This document shows positions 1 through 11,900 of a stretch of 64,000 nucleotides of DNA, piece after piece. The notes under the pieces were generated by a model. The model saw only the letters and a list, made by a program, of their open reading frames with translations. It was not told the DNA's origin and did not search any database. The stretch is from positions 6,869,001-6,933,000 of the forward strand of contig CM043963.1 in NCBI GenBank assembly GCA_014529385.2, in the 5' to 3' direction. Source of the DNA: Adiantum capillus-veneris. Taxonomy: Eukaryota > Streptophyta > Polypodiopsida > Polypodiales > Pteridaceae. The translations under genes were made by a program, and so were the position numbers. Each line of letters starts with the position of its first letter. Within the stretch, counting starts at the first letter, position 1.

Positions 1-196
1 CTTAACATACATGGGTCATACCAATGCTTTTAAACCTCCTCAAACACTTCTTGAAGATTATCTTCACATGGATTCAACTCACACTCTTCTACTTTGTTTT
101 GGAGTTGACATTCCATGTACACAATCATCTCTTTATGATCGATGTGGTCTATGATCTCCCCACTTATGATTTCATCTTCTTCTTCACTCTCTTCTT

Positions 197-1128
197 TTAG
201 CAAGACACACTCTCAGAACATTCCATAGGATCAAGGTTACCGTCAATGTCTTCATTCTCCATAGAGTCATGTTGCACAAAAGCTTCGTCTACTTGGACTT
301 GAACTTGATCCTCCGCCAAAAAGTTGGATGTATCCATTCTTGAATCATCATCAATTCCATTTGAGATATCTTGTGTGTATTTTTTCATTCTTGTGATAAA
401 GGTAGGAGAAAGAGATGCCACATTTGAATCTTTGTCACACACTTTAGCACTTGAATCATCGGTTGCCATGTAAACATCATCTTCAATATTTTTCAGAGTA
501 GAAGGTAAGAAATACGGTAAAGGAGCCAATTCCTTGATTGAAACACTTTCTTGATGGTTGGTTCTTCCAACATGATGGCAACCATCATGTTGGTTCTTCC
601 AACATGATGGCAACCATTTTTGATGTAGAAGTACTTGTGAAACTTCCTTCGGGCAATAGTGACCGCTTCTTCGAAGGTAGAGGGTCCACTACAAGTAACC
701 TTAGTATTTAGAAAAGGAGACAATTCCAAAATAAACTAATCCATTTTTACATAATCTAGAAATGTAGAATTAAATCCACATCCTGTCCATTGACAAGAAA
801 AAATCTTCTCATAAGCATAGTAGTCTTCACCATGTTGTTGAAGTCTCCTCAATGAAGCCCATGCTTTTTTCATTGTTGGAACTTTAGAGAATCTGGTCTT
901 CAAAGCTTTGGAAATTTTGGTATATCCATCTTTAATTTGAGAAGACAAACTCCAAAACCATTGCTCAGCGTTGCCTCTAAGGCATAGAAATAAAAAATCC
1001 CCTTTTTCAATGTCATCCCTTTCGCCAAAGATATGGAAAACCATTCTAAAATCAGTAAGAAAATCATCAAAATATACTTCTAAATTTCCAAAGAATATTG
1101 AGATATCCTCAAAGGTATAGCGTGTCAT
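197..1128 (-). pseudogene. Broken retrotransposon gag fragment
   Basis: Read on the minus strand, 1128-736 encodes a gag-like segment (FFGNLEVYFDDF near the start, then CLRGNAEQWFWSLSSQI and FSKVPTMKKAWASL), with the spacing of a Ty3/gypsy retrotransposon gag core. The reading continues in other frames through 729-493 and 613-197, so at least two frame changes break it. No zinc knuckle, protease or RT is seen downstream before the window edge. Gag proteins form the virus-like particle of LTR elements; this copy cannot make one. The family assignment rests on composition and a few motif-like stretches, so an unrelated low-complexity ORF is a weaker alternative. Confidence 0.5.
559..617. repeat. 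Tandem duplication, 27-bp unit, period 32
   Basis: The 27-bp unit beginning TGGTTCTTCCAACATGATGG is present at 559-585 and again at 591-617. The duplication lies where the gag fragment loses its reading frame, so it may be the cause of one frame change. Confidence 0.85.
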
Positions 1129-1140
1129 AGTCTCTAAATG

Positions 1141-2188
1141 CTAGAACCACACAAAGGTTAGTTCCAAACTATAATTATTTCTTATGACATGCAATTAACC
1201 ACATAGAGTCTTGAAAGGAATTCCGACATAAATTCTAAATTCTTGTATGAAAATATTTTTTCTTTATTATGTTATGCCAATCCATACCATATTCTAGTCC
1301 AATTTTTGTGGTCTTGAAATCAAACTATGCACTCAAAACTATTTTGCTAAGTTGCGCTAAAACAAGATGAAAACATGCACGTCAAAGGATGCATGATAGT
1401 CAATAAGAGGCAGGATGACAGGATTTGGTGACACAAGAATTTTTCCTACTCTTTGAGCACTAAACATTAAAACCATGCATTGTTGAAAGTGGATCTTTCT
1501 ACTAAGTTCAACATTTATTCTAATGTGTGGAGTGAAATGTAAGGGAAAAAACTATATTCTTGGGCCATTATCCATGGTCTATGCATGACCTAATGCTTAA
1601 AACAAAACAAAAATATAGACGTTTAAACTAAGGTTATACCTAATGAGAGGCAAAATAAAAGGATTTATTGAAGCGTTTATCTCAGCCAGCCTTAAGGGGA
1701 CCTAAAATTCTACAAATTACATGTTGAAATTGCAACTTAGTACTAACAATGATGTGTACCTTTTGCCTTGCAATGGGAATGAAAGTATCATACAAATTCT
1801 CATGATTCATGCAAACTAATTGACTATTCTAAAGGTGGAACCTACACAAAAAAAACACACAATCCGTCCTTCGTAGAGGCACCAAAATTGAGGCGGTTCG
1901 GGGCAGGCAATAAGAGAGGCAACCTCTAAACACCCCCCAAGGCTCCTGTGCTGCTCAATTTGGGCTAGGGCAGCCACAATAATAACACAACAACAAACCC
2001 ACAGCCAAACCCAAACAAGATAGGGGCACCACCTAGTTATGGGATGCGAACTAGGATGCAAGAGAGATTCTATGACAACCAAGAAGAAGTGCAACAAAAT
2101 GCACACTAGAAATCTTACACAAAGACATACACCAAATGACGCAAGAGACAATGAGAGCAACGGGAAGAAAAAGAGGAATGGAACTTGT
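1141..2188. other. No gene recognised
   Basis: About 1 kb of AT-rich sequence. The only long open frame (minus strand, 2160-1816) is hydrophobic and Cys-rich with no recognisable domain, and I do not support it as a gene. The stretch could hold the 5' leader or LTR of the antisense gag fragment to its left, but I found no PBS or second LTR copy to show that. Confidence 0.5.
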
Positions 2189-2586
2189 GTAATACCTTAT
2201 TTGTGACTTGAAAATGGAGATGGTTTGTTATGATGCTATTGTAGAGCTTGTACAAAGCTAACGCAATGCTTAGTGAATGTTAAACATTTCCAACACACAC
2301 ACGTTATCTTAGGGTGTGGGAGACCTCTTACCACAATACCCTCTTACAATGGACACACAATGAAAAACACACTAAAACACTTCCTCAAAAATGTGCAACA
2401 ATGGGCTAAAAAGACCCTAAGGTTCAGCCCATTAGAACTTCCAAAATGCTAAGGTTCCAAAATTCAAAGGTTGTGTCCAAAGGTCAACCCTAGGGGAAAT
2501 TGGATGCTTTGTGTGTAACTAAAAAGTCTTTGCATATCCCTACATGGGAGGGGGCGAGCCCTTCTTCTAGGGGATGAGAGAGAAAG

Positions 2587-2587
<1 letters not shown>

Positions 2588-2649
<62 letters not shown>
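2588..2649. repeat. (CA)n microsatellite, about 31 units
   Basis: Uninterrupted CA dinucleotide tract inside the gypsy-1 LTR. The related gypsy-2 LTR has only a short CA-rich run at the same place (near 48602), so the tract expanded in this copy. Confidence 0.95.
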
Positions 2650-2651
<2 letters not shown>

Positions 2652-2729
2652 CTCCCTTTACACAAAGGGAATTAGGGACACATGTCAGCTCCCTAGCCCA
2701 GATGCCCACAAGGTGGCCTTGGAGGTGGA

Positions 2730-3031
2730 CCAATGAGAATTAGGCTAGAGTAAATCTAGTTTAATTAATTTAAAAACACTTAATAAAAGAACCAATGAGA
2801 ATTAAGTCTCCTAGAAGACTATTGGACAGTCTCCCAAGGGGTCCAATGAGCATTCAGGAGCCCAATGGCTTGCCTGATTCCTATTGGCCAGGAGGCAAAG
2901 GGGTCCAATGAGTGTTTAGTTTAATTACTAAATTACCTAAAACTCTCACAAAAGGGGAAAGGGGTACACATGTCAGAAGGCTGTCACTTATGCTGCTTAA
3001 TAGCCATTGGCTTGACTTGGGGAGGTCCAAT
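2730..3031. promoter_or_regulatory. Cluster of CCAAT/ATTGG boxes in the LTR
   Basis: CCAAT occurs at 2730, 2792, 2843, 2862, 2905 and 3027, and ATTGG at 2821, 2883 and 3006: nine in about 300 bp, several in the context (G/A)(T/C)CCAATGAG. CCAAT is the NF-Y core site. The gypsy-2 LTRs keep similar boxes (near 48721 and 48865, and in the 3' LTR). A role in LTR transcription is inference from motif density. Confidence 0.45.
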
Positions 3032-3822
3032 GGGGAGCCTGCAATAGCAAATAGCAATAGGGCTCGCCCAAGAGAGAGAGGGGGCTGATTTTTGCAAGGC
3101 ATTATCACACACACACTCACACAATCTCATGTGTGAAGAAAGAGAAGACTATCTCTTCCCAAGCTTTAATGGAGAGCTCATCACCTACTCCAAGCTTGTG
3201 AGATAGAAGCCTACATCGACACACTCTTGGCTTGTGGATGCAAATCCAACCAAGAGCCAAGCTTCAATGCATGCTCATCTCCTCTACCAAGCTAATTACT
3301 AAGCTAAAGCTATGCTAATACGAGTGATTATGTGAGGAGATGTACATCTTTCTCGTAAGATACTCCTTCTTCCTCTCAATCTACTCTCATATCCTGCTAG
3401 CTCTCACCATCTTCGAAGGTGTGTGAGGTCTTGGGTCTGAGAACGGGGATAATTAAAGTTGTGTTTACTAAGTGTTTTTCTTAGTGCATGAAGCTTTCAT
3501 CTTCATTGCACTAGCTAGTCTTGAAGGAACACAAAGAATTGTATTGTACAATGTCTCTCTTGATGGGAGAAACCATAATACAAAGCCTTTTGGAGGGGGG
3601 ACCGGCTCCATGCAAATTTGGTCCTCAATTGTTGTCAATAGCTTAATTTCTCTCTCTTTTGAAAGTATTGTTGATGCTATCTAACTAGGTGTTATGCTTT
3701 TTGTTGCTCTCTCCACCCAAGCACTCTTGTAATTCTCATTAGGAATCTATTCTAATGAAATGCCCACTATGTTCATGCTAATTTTTGCTACACACAAGTT
3801 TTTAGGCCATTAAATGTTACAT

Positions 3823-3834
3823 TGGTATCAGAGC
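3823..3834 (+). promoter_or_regulatory. Primer-binding site, initiator tRNA-Met
   Basis: TGGTATCAGAGC lies one base after the 5' LTR end. It is complementary to the 3' end of plant initiator tRNA-Met, the commonest plant LTR-retrotransposon primer for minus-strand DNA. Confidence 0.9.
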
Positions 3835-4238
3835 ACAAGGTTTCTCTTTTCTTGCTCAAGAAGGGAGGTCCTCAAGCTAGCTATAAATGGTTGGTATTAT
3901 TAATTGCCTGTGAGTAAGTAGAATAGGGGATTTTCAGCCTTGTAGTGCGCCTACCTTTGTGCTTTTAATGGGGCATCACCGTCGAGAGCTATGGTCTTAA
4001 TAGTGGAGTCCTACGGGGCTTGCCTACGGCTTAACCACTATTGAGCTATTAGAAGCTTGACAGGAGCCGGTGCTGTTTTGGTGTCGAAAGACCCTCTCTT
4101 CTATTTCTTGCAATTAATGGTATTCGAGCTGCGGGTACAGTATCTTGAGTGCTTTTTCTAAAGGGGTAAAGAGGAGTAGCAACTAGGGCTTGAAGTGCCA
4201 AAGTACACCTAAAAAGCTTACACCTAAAAGTTGTTAGA
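3835..4238 (+). other. Untranslated leader of gypsy-1
   Basis: Sequence between PBS and gag start, without a supported ORF. It aligns in order with the gypsy-2 leader (49638-50038): both have TTTCTCTTTTCTTGC, AAGAAG.GAGGTCCT and ...ATTGAGC(T/C)AT(T/A)AGAAG. The conservation supports a shared origin. Confidence 0.7.
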
Positions 4239-6920
4239 ATGGCTGACAATAGTAAAGAGAGTGAAATTAATGTTGATAACTTTGATTTTGCTTATGAGCA
4301 AGCTACTAATGATGCTTCAATGCTTGTTAACTATCTTGTTTCTAGGCTTCAACAAGCCATGGGCAATCCATCTCTCCAAAGTGAAGTGCAACGGCAGCTC
4401 CGTGCTCATGGGATTCTCCAAGCTCATCACCATGATGAGAGAACACCTAGGAAGCCTCCTTGTGAGACTCCCAAAAGAGGTCTCTCTCCAATTCGGGAAG
4501 AAGAAGAGAATCCCTACGAAGGGCTCAAGAATTTACTTCTTGATGATGCATCTCCTTCCCAAAGGAGAACTCAAGAGCCTCCACTGAAGGAACGAGAAAG
4601 ATGTGAGTCTCCCGCCACCTCGGCGGAGATGGCTCCACGAAGACGGCGGGCTAAACGCTCTCCATCACCACCAAAGCGGAGAAGATCATCACACTCTTCT
4701 CCACGCCATAATTCAAAGAGGGATGATAAAAAGCAAGAGAAGAAAAAGGCGAGAAAGAGGACACCCTCTTCTGCATCTTCTTCATCCTCTTCCTCTTATG
4801 AAAGTGATGGTGAAGACAACGAAGATCAAGACAAGAAAAAGGCGAGAAAGAGGTCACCCTCTTCTCCACCTTCTTCAAATTATTCACCTTCTGAAGAAAG
4901 TGGTGATGCAACCTTTGAACCATCAAAAAGAAGAGGCCATAGGAAATCCTATGCCGCATGCAAGAGGTCATCCATGTTGAAGAAATTCAAAGAGGGAGGG
5001 AAGAGCATCTCTTTCCTTACCTATGATGGTACCTTTGGTGCTACGGACAAAGTCTTGGCCTTTATCCAGCAATTTGATGCGGCGTTTGGAGATGAGGGCT
5101 TCACGGAGTCCTCTAAGCTACGCCATGTAGCTATGCACTTTCAAAAGTCCACCAGGAAATGGTGGTCTAGCCTACGAGCCAATGGTGAAGCTCCACGAAC
5201 ATGGAAAGCTTTAAGAGATTCCATTATGAAGCAATTTTTGGCCACCGATGCCAAAGACAAAGTACTCACCGAATGGCAAAGCTTAAAGCTCTCTCCCAAT
5301 GAATCCATCCACAAATATATAGAGAAGTTTTGGGACCTACAACTCAAAGCCACTGTCTTTAAAAAGTTGGATTTTGGAGAGCAAAAGCAACAATGTTGTG
5401 CGGGCTTAACCGAAGAAATGGCGGAGTATGTCAACTCCCAAAGGCCACGTACCATATCGGCGGTAATACACCATACTATGGTGGCCTCACAAATCAATTT
5501 CCAAACGGGGGCTAAAAGAAATAATAAGCCCTCAAAAAACAAGGGTTCCAATGAGCCTAAGGGGAAGGACAATTTCCAAAAGTCTCATAAGGGCAACTCC
5601 AACAAAGCTAAAGAGAAGGGAGTTTACAAAGGTAAGAACAAACTCTCTCCTGAAGAGCTTGAGCGTTATCGCAAGGATAACTGGTGTTTCAAGTGCGGCG
5701 AACAAGGGCATGCGTACCACGCTTGTCCCCAAAAGAACAACTGTCAAGATCCTGCTAGAGCTTCCTTGGTTGAAATCCAAGAGGAGGAGACTCACCAAAC
5801 TCATCACAAAGGATCTCCTCTATGCCATGCTTGGGGAAAGGTAAGAGAACATGATGCTTTTATTCTCTTTGACCCTGGTTCTACTCACAATTTTATATCT
5901 ATAGAGTTGGTCACCAAGCTAGGCATACAATCCTACGAGATGGGAGATGTCCTACCCGCAGACAGTGCCTTCAAGGGGCAAGAAGCTTCAGTCACTCCCC
6001 TAATCGGGAAATTGAGGCTTCATGTCCAAGGCTATGTGGACAAAGAGGACTTCTTTATCTCTCCTCTCAAGCATGAGTATGTAATCCTAGGGGCACCATG
6101 GTTTGACCGCCTGGCTGCCGATGTTAAATTTCCTAAAAGGAGAATCTCCTTTAAGTTCAGGGAAAAATACATGTATATAGATGCTAAGGAAATGGGTAAC
6201 ACTATCCCCATTGTACATACACCAGCTTTCAACAAGTCAATAAAGAGCTCTATTTCCGTGTACATGATTTTTGTTAAAGATTCTCAAAATGAACCTAATG
6301 CTTTAGCAAAAGAAAATAAAAGCAACCAAAAGGAATTAGAGTTATCCAATTTTCTCAAGGGGTTTCAAGATGTTTTTATTGACGACATCCCTTGTGAGCT
6401 ACCTCCTAAACGAGGTAATGATGACCATGCAATTGAACTTCTTCCAGGAAGTTCACCGCCTAACAAACCTCCTTATAGAGTTTCTCAAGCTCAACAAGAG
6501 GAGATTATGTGGCAAGTGCATGAGTTAGTTGAGAAGGGCATGGTTAGGCCTAGCTCATCTCCATTTTGCTCACATGTGCTATTAGTGCAAAAGAAAGACG
6601 GCACATATCGTATGTGTGTCGACTATAGAGCACTAAATAGGATCACTATCAAGAATAGGTTTCCCGTTCCACGGGTAGAAGACCTATTTGATAAGCTACA
6701 AGGATCGACCTACTTCAGTAGGATTGACCTAAAAAGTGGCTATCATCAAATAAGGATAGTTGATCAAGACATTGTAAAGACCGCATTTCGCACCACATTT
6801 GGTCTTTACGAATACATTGTCATGCCTTTTGGCTTGACCAATGCACCAGCCACATTCAACCGCTTGATGGAGAAGATGTTCAGGCCTTATCGAACCTTCA
6901 CTGGAGTGTTCTTTGACTAA
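4239..6920 (+). CDS. Ty3/gypsy Gag-protease-partial RT polyprotein, 893 aa, truncated
   Basis: This is an unbroken frame starting at MADNSKES, the same start as gypsy-2. In order it shows an N-terminal region, a Ser/Arg/Lys-rich stretch (about residues 120-230), a gag core (about 250-420, with [12 protein letters not shown]), a zinc knuckle [14 protein letters not shown] (about 483), a retropepsin-like site [12 protein letters not shown] (about 545), and the front of a reverse transcriptase (about 770-893: [55 protein letters not shown]). It stops at ...GVFFD plus TAA. The normal motif is FFDDIIIYS, as kept at 57697-57717 in gypsy-2, so the second catalytic Asp and all later RT, RNase H and integrase parts are missing. 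Gag and protease could still be made; RT could not work. Confidence 0.9.
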   Translation: MADNSKESEINVDNFDFAYEQATNDASMLVNYLVSRLQQAMGNPSLQSEVQRQLRAHGILQAHHHDERTPRKPPCETPKRGLSPIREEEENPYEGLKNLLLDDASPSQRRTQEPPLKERERCESPATSAEMAPRRRRAKRSPSPPKRRRSSHSSPRHNSKRDDKKQEKKKARKRTPSSASSSSSSSYESDGEDNEDQDKKKARKRSPSSPPSSNYSPSEESGDATFEPSKRRGHRKSYAACKRSSMLKKFKEGGKSISFLTYDGTFGATDKVLAFIQQFDAAFGDEGFTESSKLRHVAMHFQKSTRKWWSSLRANGEAPRTWKALRDSIMKQFLATDAKDKVLTEWQSLKLSPNESIHKYIEKFWDLQLKATVFKKLDFGEQKQQCCAGLTEEMAEYVNSQRPRTISAVIHHTMVASQINFQTGAKRNNKPSKNKGSNEPKGKDNFQKSHKGNSNKAKEKGVYKGKNKLSPEELERYRKDNWCFKCGEQGHAYHACPQKNNCQDPARASLVEIQEEETHQTHHKGSPLCHAWGKVREHDAFILFDPGSTHNFISIELVTKLGIQSYEMGDVLPADSAFKGQEASVTPLIGKLRLHVQGYVDKEDFFISPLKHEYVILGAPWFDRLAADVKFPKRRISFKFREKYMYIDAKEMGNTIPIVHTPAFNKSIKSSISVYMIFVKDSQNEPNALAKENKSNQKELELSNFLKGFQDVFIDDIPCELPPKRGNDDHAIELLPGSSPPNKPPYRVSQAQQEEIMWQVHELVEKGMVRPSSSPFCSHVLLVQKKDGTYRMCVDYRALNRITIKNRFPVPRVEDLFDKLQGSTYFSRIDLKSGYHQIRIVDQDIVKTAFRTTFGLYEYIVMPFGLTNAPATFNRLMEKMFRPYRTFTGVFFD

Positions 6921-7656
6921 TATTATCATCATGAATTTTGTTGCCATTTTCCACGACACACTACAGATGATTGCACTTAAGCCATAGCCGTATTGGGCAT
7001 TTCGTGTTATCAACAATCTCCAATAGAAACAACATATGAGCCAAAGCATTGATGCATGACGTTCCGAAACTTGGTCGAAGTCAAAAATTCCCAGATGGCA
7101 CTCCGACCGAGCGGACGGGACTGGTACGGAGCCGGCCCCCGGTGAATCTTTAGCGGCTAATATCTTGGCGACCGGGACTCCGATCACTAATTTGAAAAGA
7201 CCGACGTGCTCCACAAAGTGAACACTTAAAGCCCGTGTATTCATTTCATCTTTGTCCCCTCAGCTGCAGTTGCCCAATCCGGTACGGATCTACATTCGAC
7301 TCAAACTTCGCTGCCATAACTTCTTCACCGTAGCTCCAATCGACGAGCCGTAAAGACATGCCGGTAGAGCACTTCAAGCACTGCAATTATAGATCATAAT
7401 ATTCCATCTGTGCTCACTTCAAGAATACTCATTTTTGGCATCTGTTGTTGGCCCTTTTAAGCCTCATCTGGCATACATTAATCATTAAGCTTGGCCTGTT
7501 ACCAAACCTGATCACTGCTCACTAAAGGTGTAGGCTTTAAAGAAGCTTATCTTGCATTTCTCTGCTCTTTTTCTCTTCATGGCAGCGGAGCTGCACGACA
7601 ACGTCCATTTTTTTTTCTTCTTATAAAATTCATACCCGCGTTTTTGGTCTCCTTGT
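6921..7656. other. No gene recognised; flank of copia-1
   Basis: Homology to the gypsy pol ends around 6916. The following 736 bp (somewhat GC-richer, e.g. near 7120-7160) match nothing recognisable. A minus-strand frame (7244-6729) is mostly antisense to RT. This may be part of an unknown element into which copia-1 inserted at 7656/13198. Confidence 0.5.
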
Positions 7657-7848
7657 TGTTGGGGTATAAAGCCCAATGTGGTCGCCCAGGTAAGTGGGCG
7701 GACCGCCAGGTATGTACACATATTCTTTTGTAAAAACCTAATAAGAACTCACTATGCTCTACACATTATAGTAGAGCGAGTTCACCATATCGTCGTGCTC
7801 TTCTTCTCGCACTCTCTCTCGCGTCGCACTTCCGCTCGTACTCCTTCA
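7657..7848 (+). repeat. 5' LTR of copia-1
   Basis: 192 bp, TG...CA ends, followed by the PBS two bases later. It matches 13006-13197 except for three substitutions (near 7703, 7769 and 7843). Confidence 0.93.
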
Positions 7849-7850
7849 AC

Positions 7851-7862
7851 TGGTATCAGAGC
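7851..7862 (+). promoter_or_regulatory. PBS of copia-1, initiator tRNA-Met
   Basis: TGGTATCAGAGC begins two bases after the LTR end. Confidence 0.92.
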
Positions 7863-8945
7863 TCAGATCGAGGCCTGGGGCAGCACTGCAGGAGGCTAGA
7901 GTCACCAGCTCAGATTGGAGTGAAATTCGACAGGCGAAGACACGGCCCCAAATCCTGTGGGCACGCCCAAAGGGCTCGATGTTCTCAGAATTTCATTCTG
8001 AGGTCATCTCGGCCACCATTCGGCTTCGACAAAGGTCTGCACAGGCCATTTTCGACTACGTGGTCTCGACGGGTGCAGATCCGACTCTGCAAATTTGGGG
8101 TTTTTGGCCTACGACTGTAGGTGCTGAGGATATCGACACTCCCAGAGTGTTGATTTGTGGTTGTCTACACATCGAAGGACGGCTCACAGTTCTTGGAGGC
8201 ATGTCACATACGACACGGACGCATCTACACACAGACTGTAGGCGACATCCACTAGTTCATCAGGTAGCTTGTGTTTGCTGCTTGATATTCCAGATTTCAT
8301 CTTGACATTGCAGGTACTTCCACATGGGATGTATTGTCAGAGATGATGTATGTCTGTTGAGGGTTTGCTGGCTGTGAGTCACGCAGCAAACAACCGCCGC
8401 AGCGGTTACAGCATACAGTGGGAAATTTGTGGATGTATGACTTTGTGGGAAGTCTATGTACTGTCAGATTTACTGCAGCCTTTGTTGAGGGTCGAGTGAG
8501 GTTTTATTGAGCTGGGGTATTCTCAAATGTTGAGATCCTTTCGGTGATACATGTCTTGGAGCGATCCCTCGAGCACCCTTAGATAGGCAGCTAGGATGTA
8601 TTGACTGTGAGTTAGACAGTTGGGATTGCATCTTTGCTTTACTGCCGTTGAGGCATTGTCGTAGTCTATGCTTATAGGACAGTGACAGGACAGTGAGAGA
8701 CAGTACAGGTGCAGGACGGGTTTACCCGCAGCTTACAGTGTTAGAGAGACAGTGTTTTTTGAGCTGTTTTTTGGTCTGTTTTTAGTACACCAGAGCCATT
8801 ATACAAAGGAGACTCTGCCAAAATTTCTGCAGAATCTGAAGCTTTCTTGGTTCATTTGACAGGTTGATATTGGTTCAGAGGTCAGTTTACAGGGGAAACT
8901 CTACCGAATTTTTCCCAGAAAAGTAAACTACTGTGAAGCGTAGCT
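7863..8945 (+). other. Long untranslated leader of copia-1
   Basis: Nearly 1.1 kb between PBS and gag ATG, unusually long for a 5.5-kb copia element. No ORF here is supported. About 8485-8562 is closely similar to the reverse complement of about 22000-22085 in the leader of TRG-B, an otherwise different element. Confidence 0.7.
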
Positions 8946-11900
8946 ATGGCTGGATCACAGGACACTGCTCTTTACAATATCAAGAAGCTGGATGGAACCA
9001 ATTTCCCATTGTGGAAGAAGCAAATTTGGCACGTGTTGGTACAAAAGAAGCAGATAAAACCTATAAAGCTCAAGGGGATAAAACCAAAAGATATGGACGA
9101 AGATGAATGGAGCGAAATGGATGAATTAGCACTTTCTACCATTATGCTGACTTTGGCAGAAAGTGTTTACTTCAATGTAGCAGACGAGATGTCGGCTACA
9201 TTGAAGCATGGTTAAAGCTAAGTGATCTTTATGAGAAGCAGAGTGCAGCTTCATAGGTATACTGGCTTAAGAAGCTTGTTGACTTGAAGATGAAAGAAGG
9301 GACACCTATGTCCAATCATCTGAATGAATTCAACACAATCTATAGTCAGTTGTCAGCTGAAGGTGTCAAGTTTGATGAACCTATTAGAGCTATGTTCCTG
9401 TTGATCACATTGCCGAAAAGTTGGGACACTTTTCGCACAGCTTTGAGTAATTCTGCACCTCCAGATGGTTTGAACATAGCAGGTGTAGAAGGAATTCTGC
9501 TTACTGAAGAAACCAATAGAAAGACAATGGACAAAGGCAAAGGAACAGCCTTAGTTGTCAGGGGAAGGACCAAAGAAAAGTACAAAGGTGGAAAGAGGAA
9601 TCAGTCTCGTAGCAAGTCCCGCAGTGCTAAAGGCAAGAGTGACATAGAATGCTACCATTGTGGCAAGAAGGGTCACATGAAAAGAGACTGCAGAGAATGG
9701 AAAGCAGAAAAAGGCAAAGAGAAAGCTGAAGACCATGGTGAGAAGAACAAGTCCTCAGTGAAGATTCAAGAAATAAATGTGACAAACACTGTTGCAGAGG
9801 ATGACAGTCTAGCGTCAGGAGACATCTACTTCTTGAAGAATACAATGGACTCAGCTCTTCTTACAGCATCTGATGGAAATGCACTGAGTGACTGGATTAT
9901 AGACTCAGGGGCATCACTTCATGTGTCTCCAAACAAGGAGTGGTTTACCTCTTATGTGACCACTAAAGATCATGTTCGGCTAGGCAATGGGCAGACATGT
10001 GAGATCTTAGGTGTTGGAGATGTTCAATTGAAGTTTCAGAATGGCTCTTCTTTCACGCTGAAGAATGTGAGACATGTTCCCGCAATTACAAAGAGCTTGA
10101 TCAGCACATGTTTACTTGATGATGTTGGCTACGTCACCACTTTTGGACAGAACATGTGGAAGATATCCAAGGGTTCTATGACAGTAGCACATGGAGTAAA
10201 GTCTGGAGGACTTTACATGATTTATGTATCAAATGTCTCTAAAAATGTAATCAATGTAACCGAGCAGCCGAACGTTTCTTTGTGGCATAGCCGGTTAGGA
10301 CATATGTCCAAGAAGGGAATGGAAATCTTGTCTCGTTCTGGTTATTTTCCTGGCTTTTCATTTAATGATTTTGAATTCTGTGAACATTGTCTGTATGGTA
10401 AGCAAACACAGCAGCCACATAAGCATAGAAGCAGTAGAAGAGATACACAGTTGGCACTTGTTCATAGTGATTTGTGTGGACCTATGCCTAACCTATCTCT
10501 AGGGGGAGCTTCTTACTTTATGACATTTATAGATGATTACTCGAGGAAAGTATGGGTTTACTTTCTCAAGCACAAGGATGAAGCGTTTAGTGTTTTCAAA
10601 ACGTTTGTGACACTTGTGGAGAATCAGAGTGGCAAGAAGCTTAAATGCTTACGCATTGACAATGGTGGAGAGTATGTTTCAAAGGCCTTTCAGGACTTTT
10701 GTGAGTCAAAAGGTATAAAACGTGAACTTACTGCTCCTTACAATCCTCCTCAAAATGGTGTTGCTGAGAGGATGAATAGGACCATACAAGAGAAGGTCAT
10801 AAGTATGTTGTCTAATGCACAGCTGCCAAATGGGTTTTGGGCTGAAGCTGTATCAACAGCTGTTCATCTTGTAAATAGATCTCCTAGCAAGGTTTTGTAG
10901 AAGGATTCAGTGCCAGAGATGGTATGGTCAGACAAAATGCCCTCATACAAGCATCTCAAAGTCTTTGGCTGTGAGGCATATACTCACGTTCCAAAGGAAT
11001 TTAGGAACAAACTTGAGCCAAAGAGTAGAAAGTGCATCTTTCTAGGCTATGGTAATTCTGGTGAGATGGGGTACAGACTTTGGGATCCCGAATCCAGAAA
11101 GGTTTTCCGCAGCAATGATGTTCACTTTAATGAATCCAAATATCATTCTAAACCAGAGAGGGTTGAGGAGATTAGAAGAGTTGTCTTCCAAGAAGATGGA
11201 CCTGCACGTGCAAGACAAAATGTCAGGGCTCAAGAGGAGCAAGGACAAGATAGAGTGGAACCATAGGTTGTGGCTGAGCCTGAGCCACCCATTGTGCGTA
11301 GATCTGGACGTGTCACGCGACCTCGTGATAGGTTTGTTCCATCTATGAACTATGTCATGTTGACTGATTGCAACGAGCCTTCATGTTACAAGGAAGCAGT
11401 GCAAATGAAGGACTCCGGGAATTGGCAATTGGCCATGCAGTCAGAGATGACAACTCTGCATAAAAACCAGACATGGAAGCTAGTTAAATTACCACGGGGC
11501 AAAAAGGCTCTACCTTGTAAATGGGTTTACAGGTATAAGATCACCGCTCATGATAGTCAGCCAAAGTACAAAGCAAGGCTTGTTGCCAAGGGCTTTAAGC
11601 AAGAACAAGGCATTGACTTTGATGAAGTCTTCTCTCCGGTGGTCAAGATGACTACATTGAGATGCTTTCTTGCATTGGTTGCCATATTAGATTTGGTGTT
11701 GCACCAAATGGATGTCAAGACAGCGTTCTTGCATGGTGATTTAGATGTGGAAATTTACATGCAGCAGCCAGAAGGGTTTGTTGAGAAAGGCAAGGAAGAT
11801 TGGGTATGCCAGTTGTTAAAGAGTCTTTATGGCTTAAAACAATCACCGAGGGCATGGTACCATAAATTCCACAAGTTTATGCTTTCTCAAGGCTACAAAC

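Larger units (their letters stand above)
2189..3821 (+). repeat. 5' LTR of gypsy-1 (left edge approximate)
   Basis: The right edge is firm: ...GTTACA at 3816-3821 is followed one base later by an initiator tRNA-Met PBS. The right half is clearly related to the gypsy-2 LTR (48019-49624): both have GGGGCGAGCCCTTC/TAC..., a GGGATGAGAGAGAA block, CCAAT-rich segments, CTGCTAGCTCTC and AAGGTGT(G/T)TGAGGTCTTGGG. The left edge is set at a TG dinucleotide that gives about 1.63 kb, close to the gypsy-2 LTR (1.61 kb). No 3' LTR is in the window, so the left edge and TSD cannot be verified. Confidence 0.6.

Noticed and set aside
1816-2160. 114-residue minus-strand frame near the gypsy-1 LTR
   Set aside because: Hydrophobic, Cys-rich, no domain, and no homologous frame in related sequence.
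9254-11266. TAG codons of copia-1 as programmed readthrough sites
   Set aside because: Three scattered TAGs, at different domain positions and with an extra frameshift, fit mutation better than recoding.
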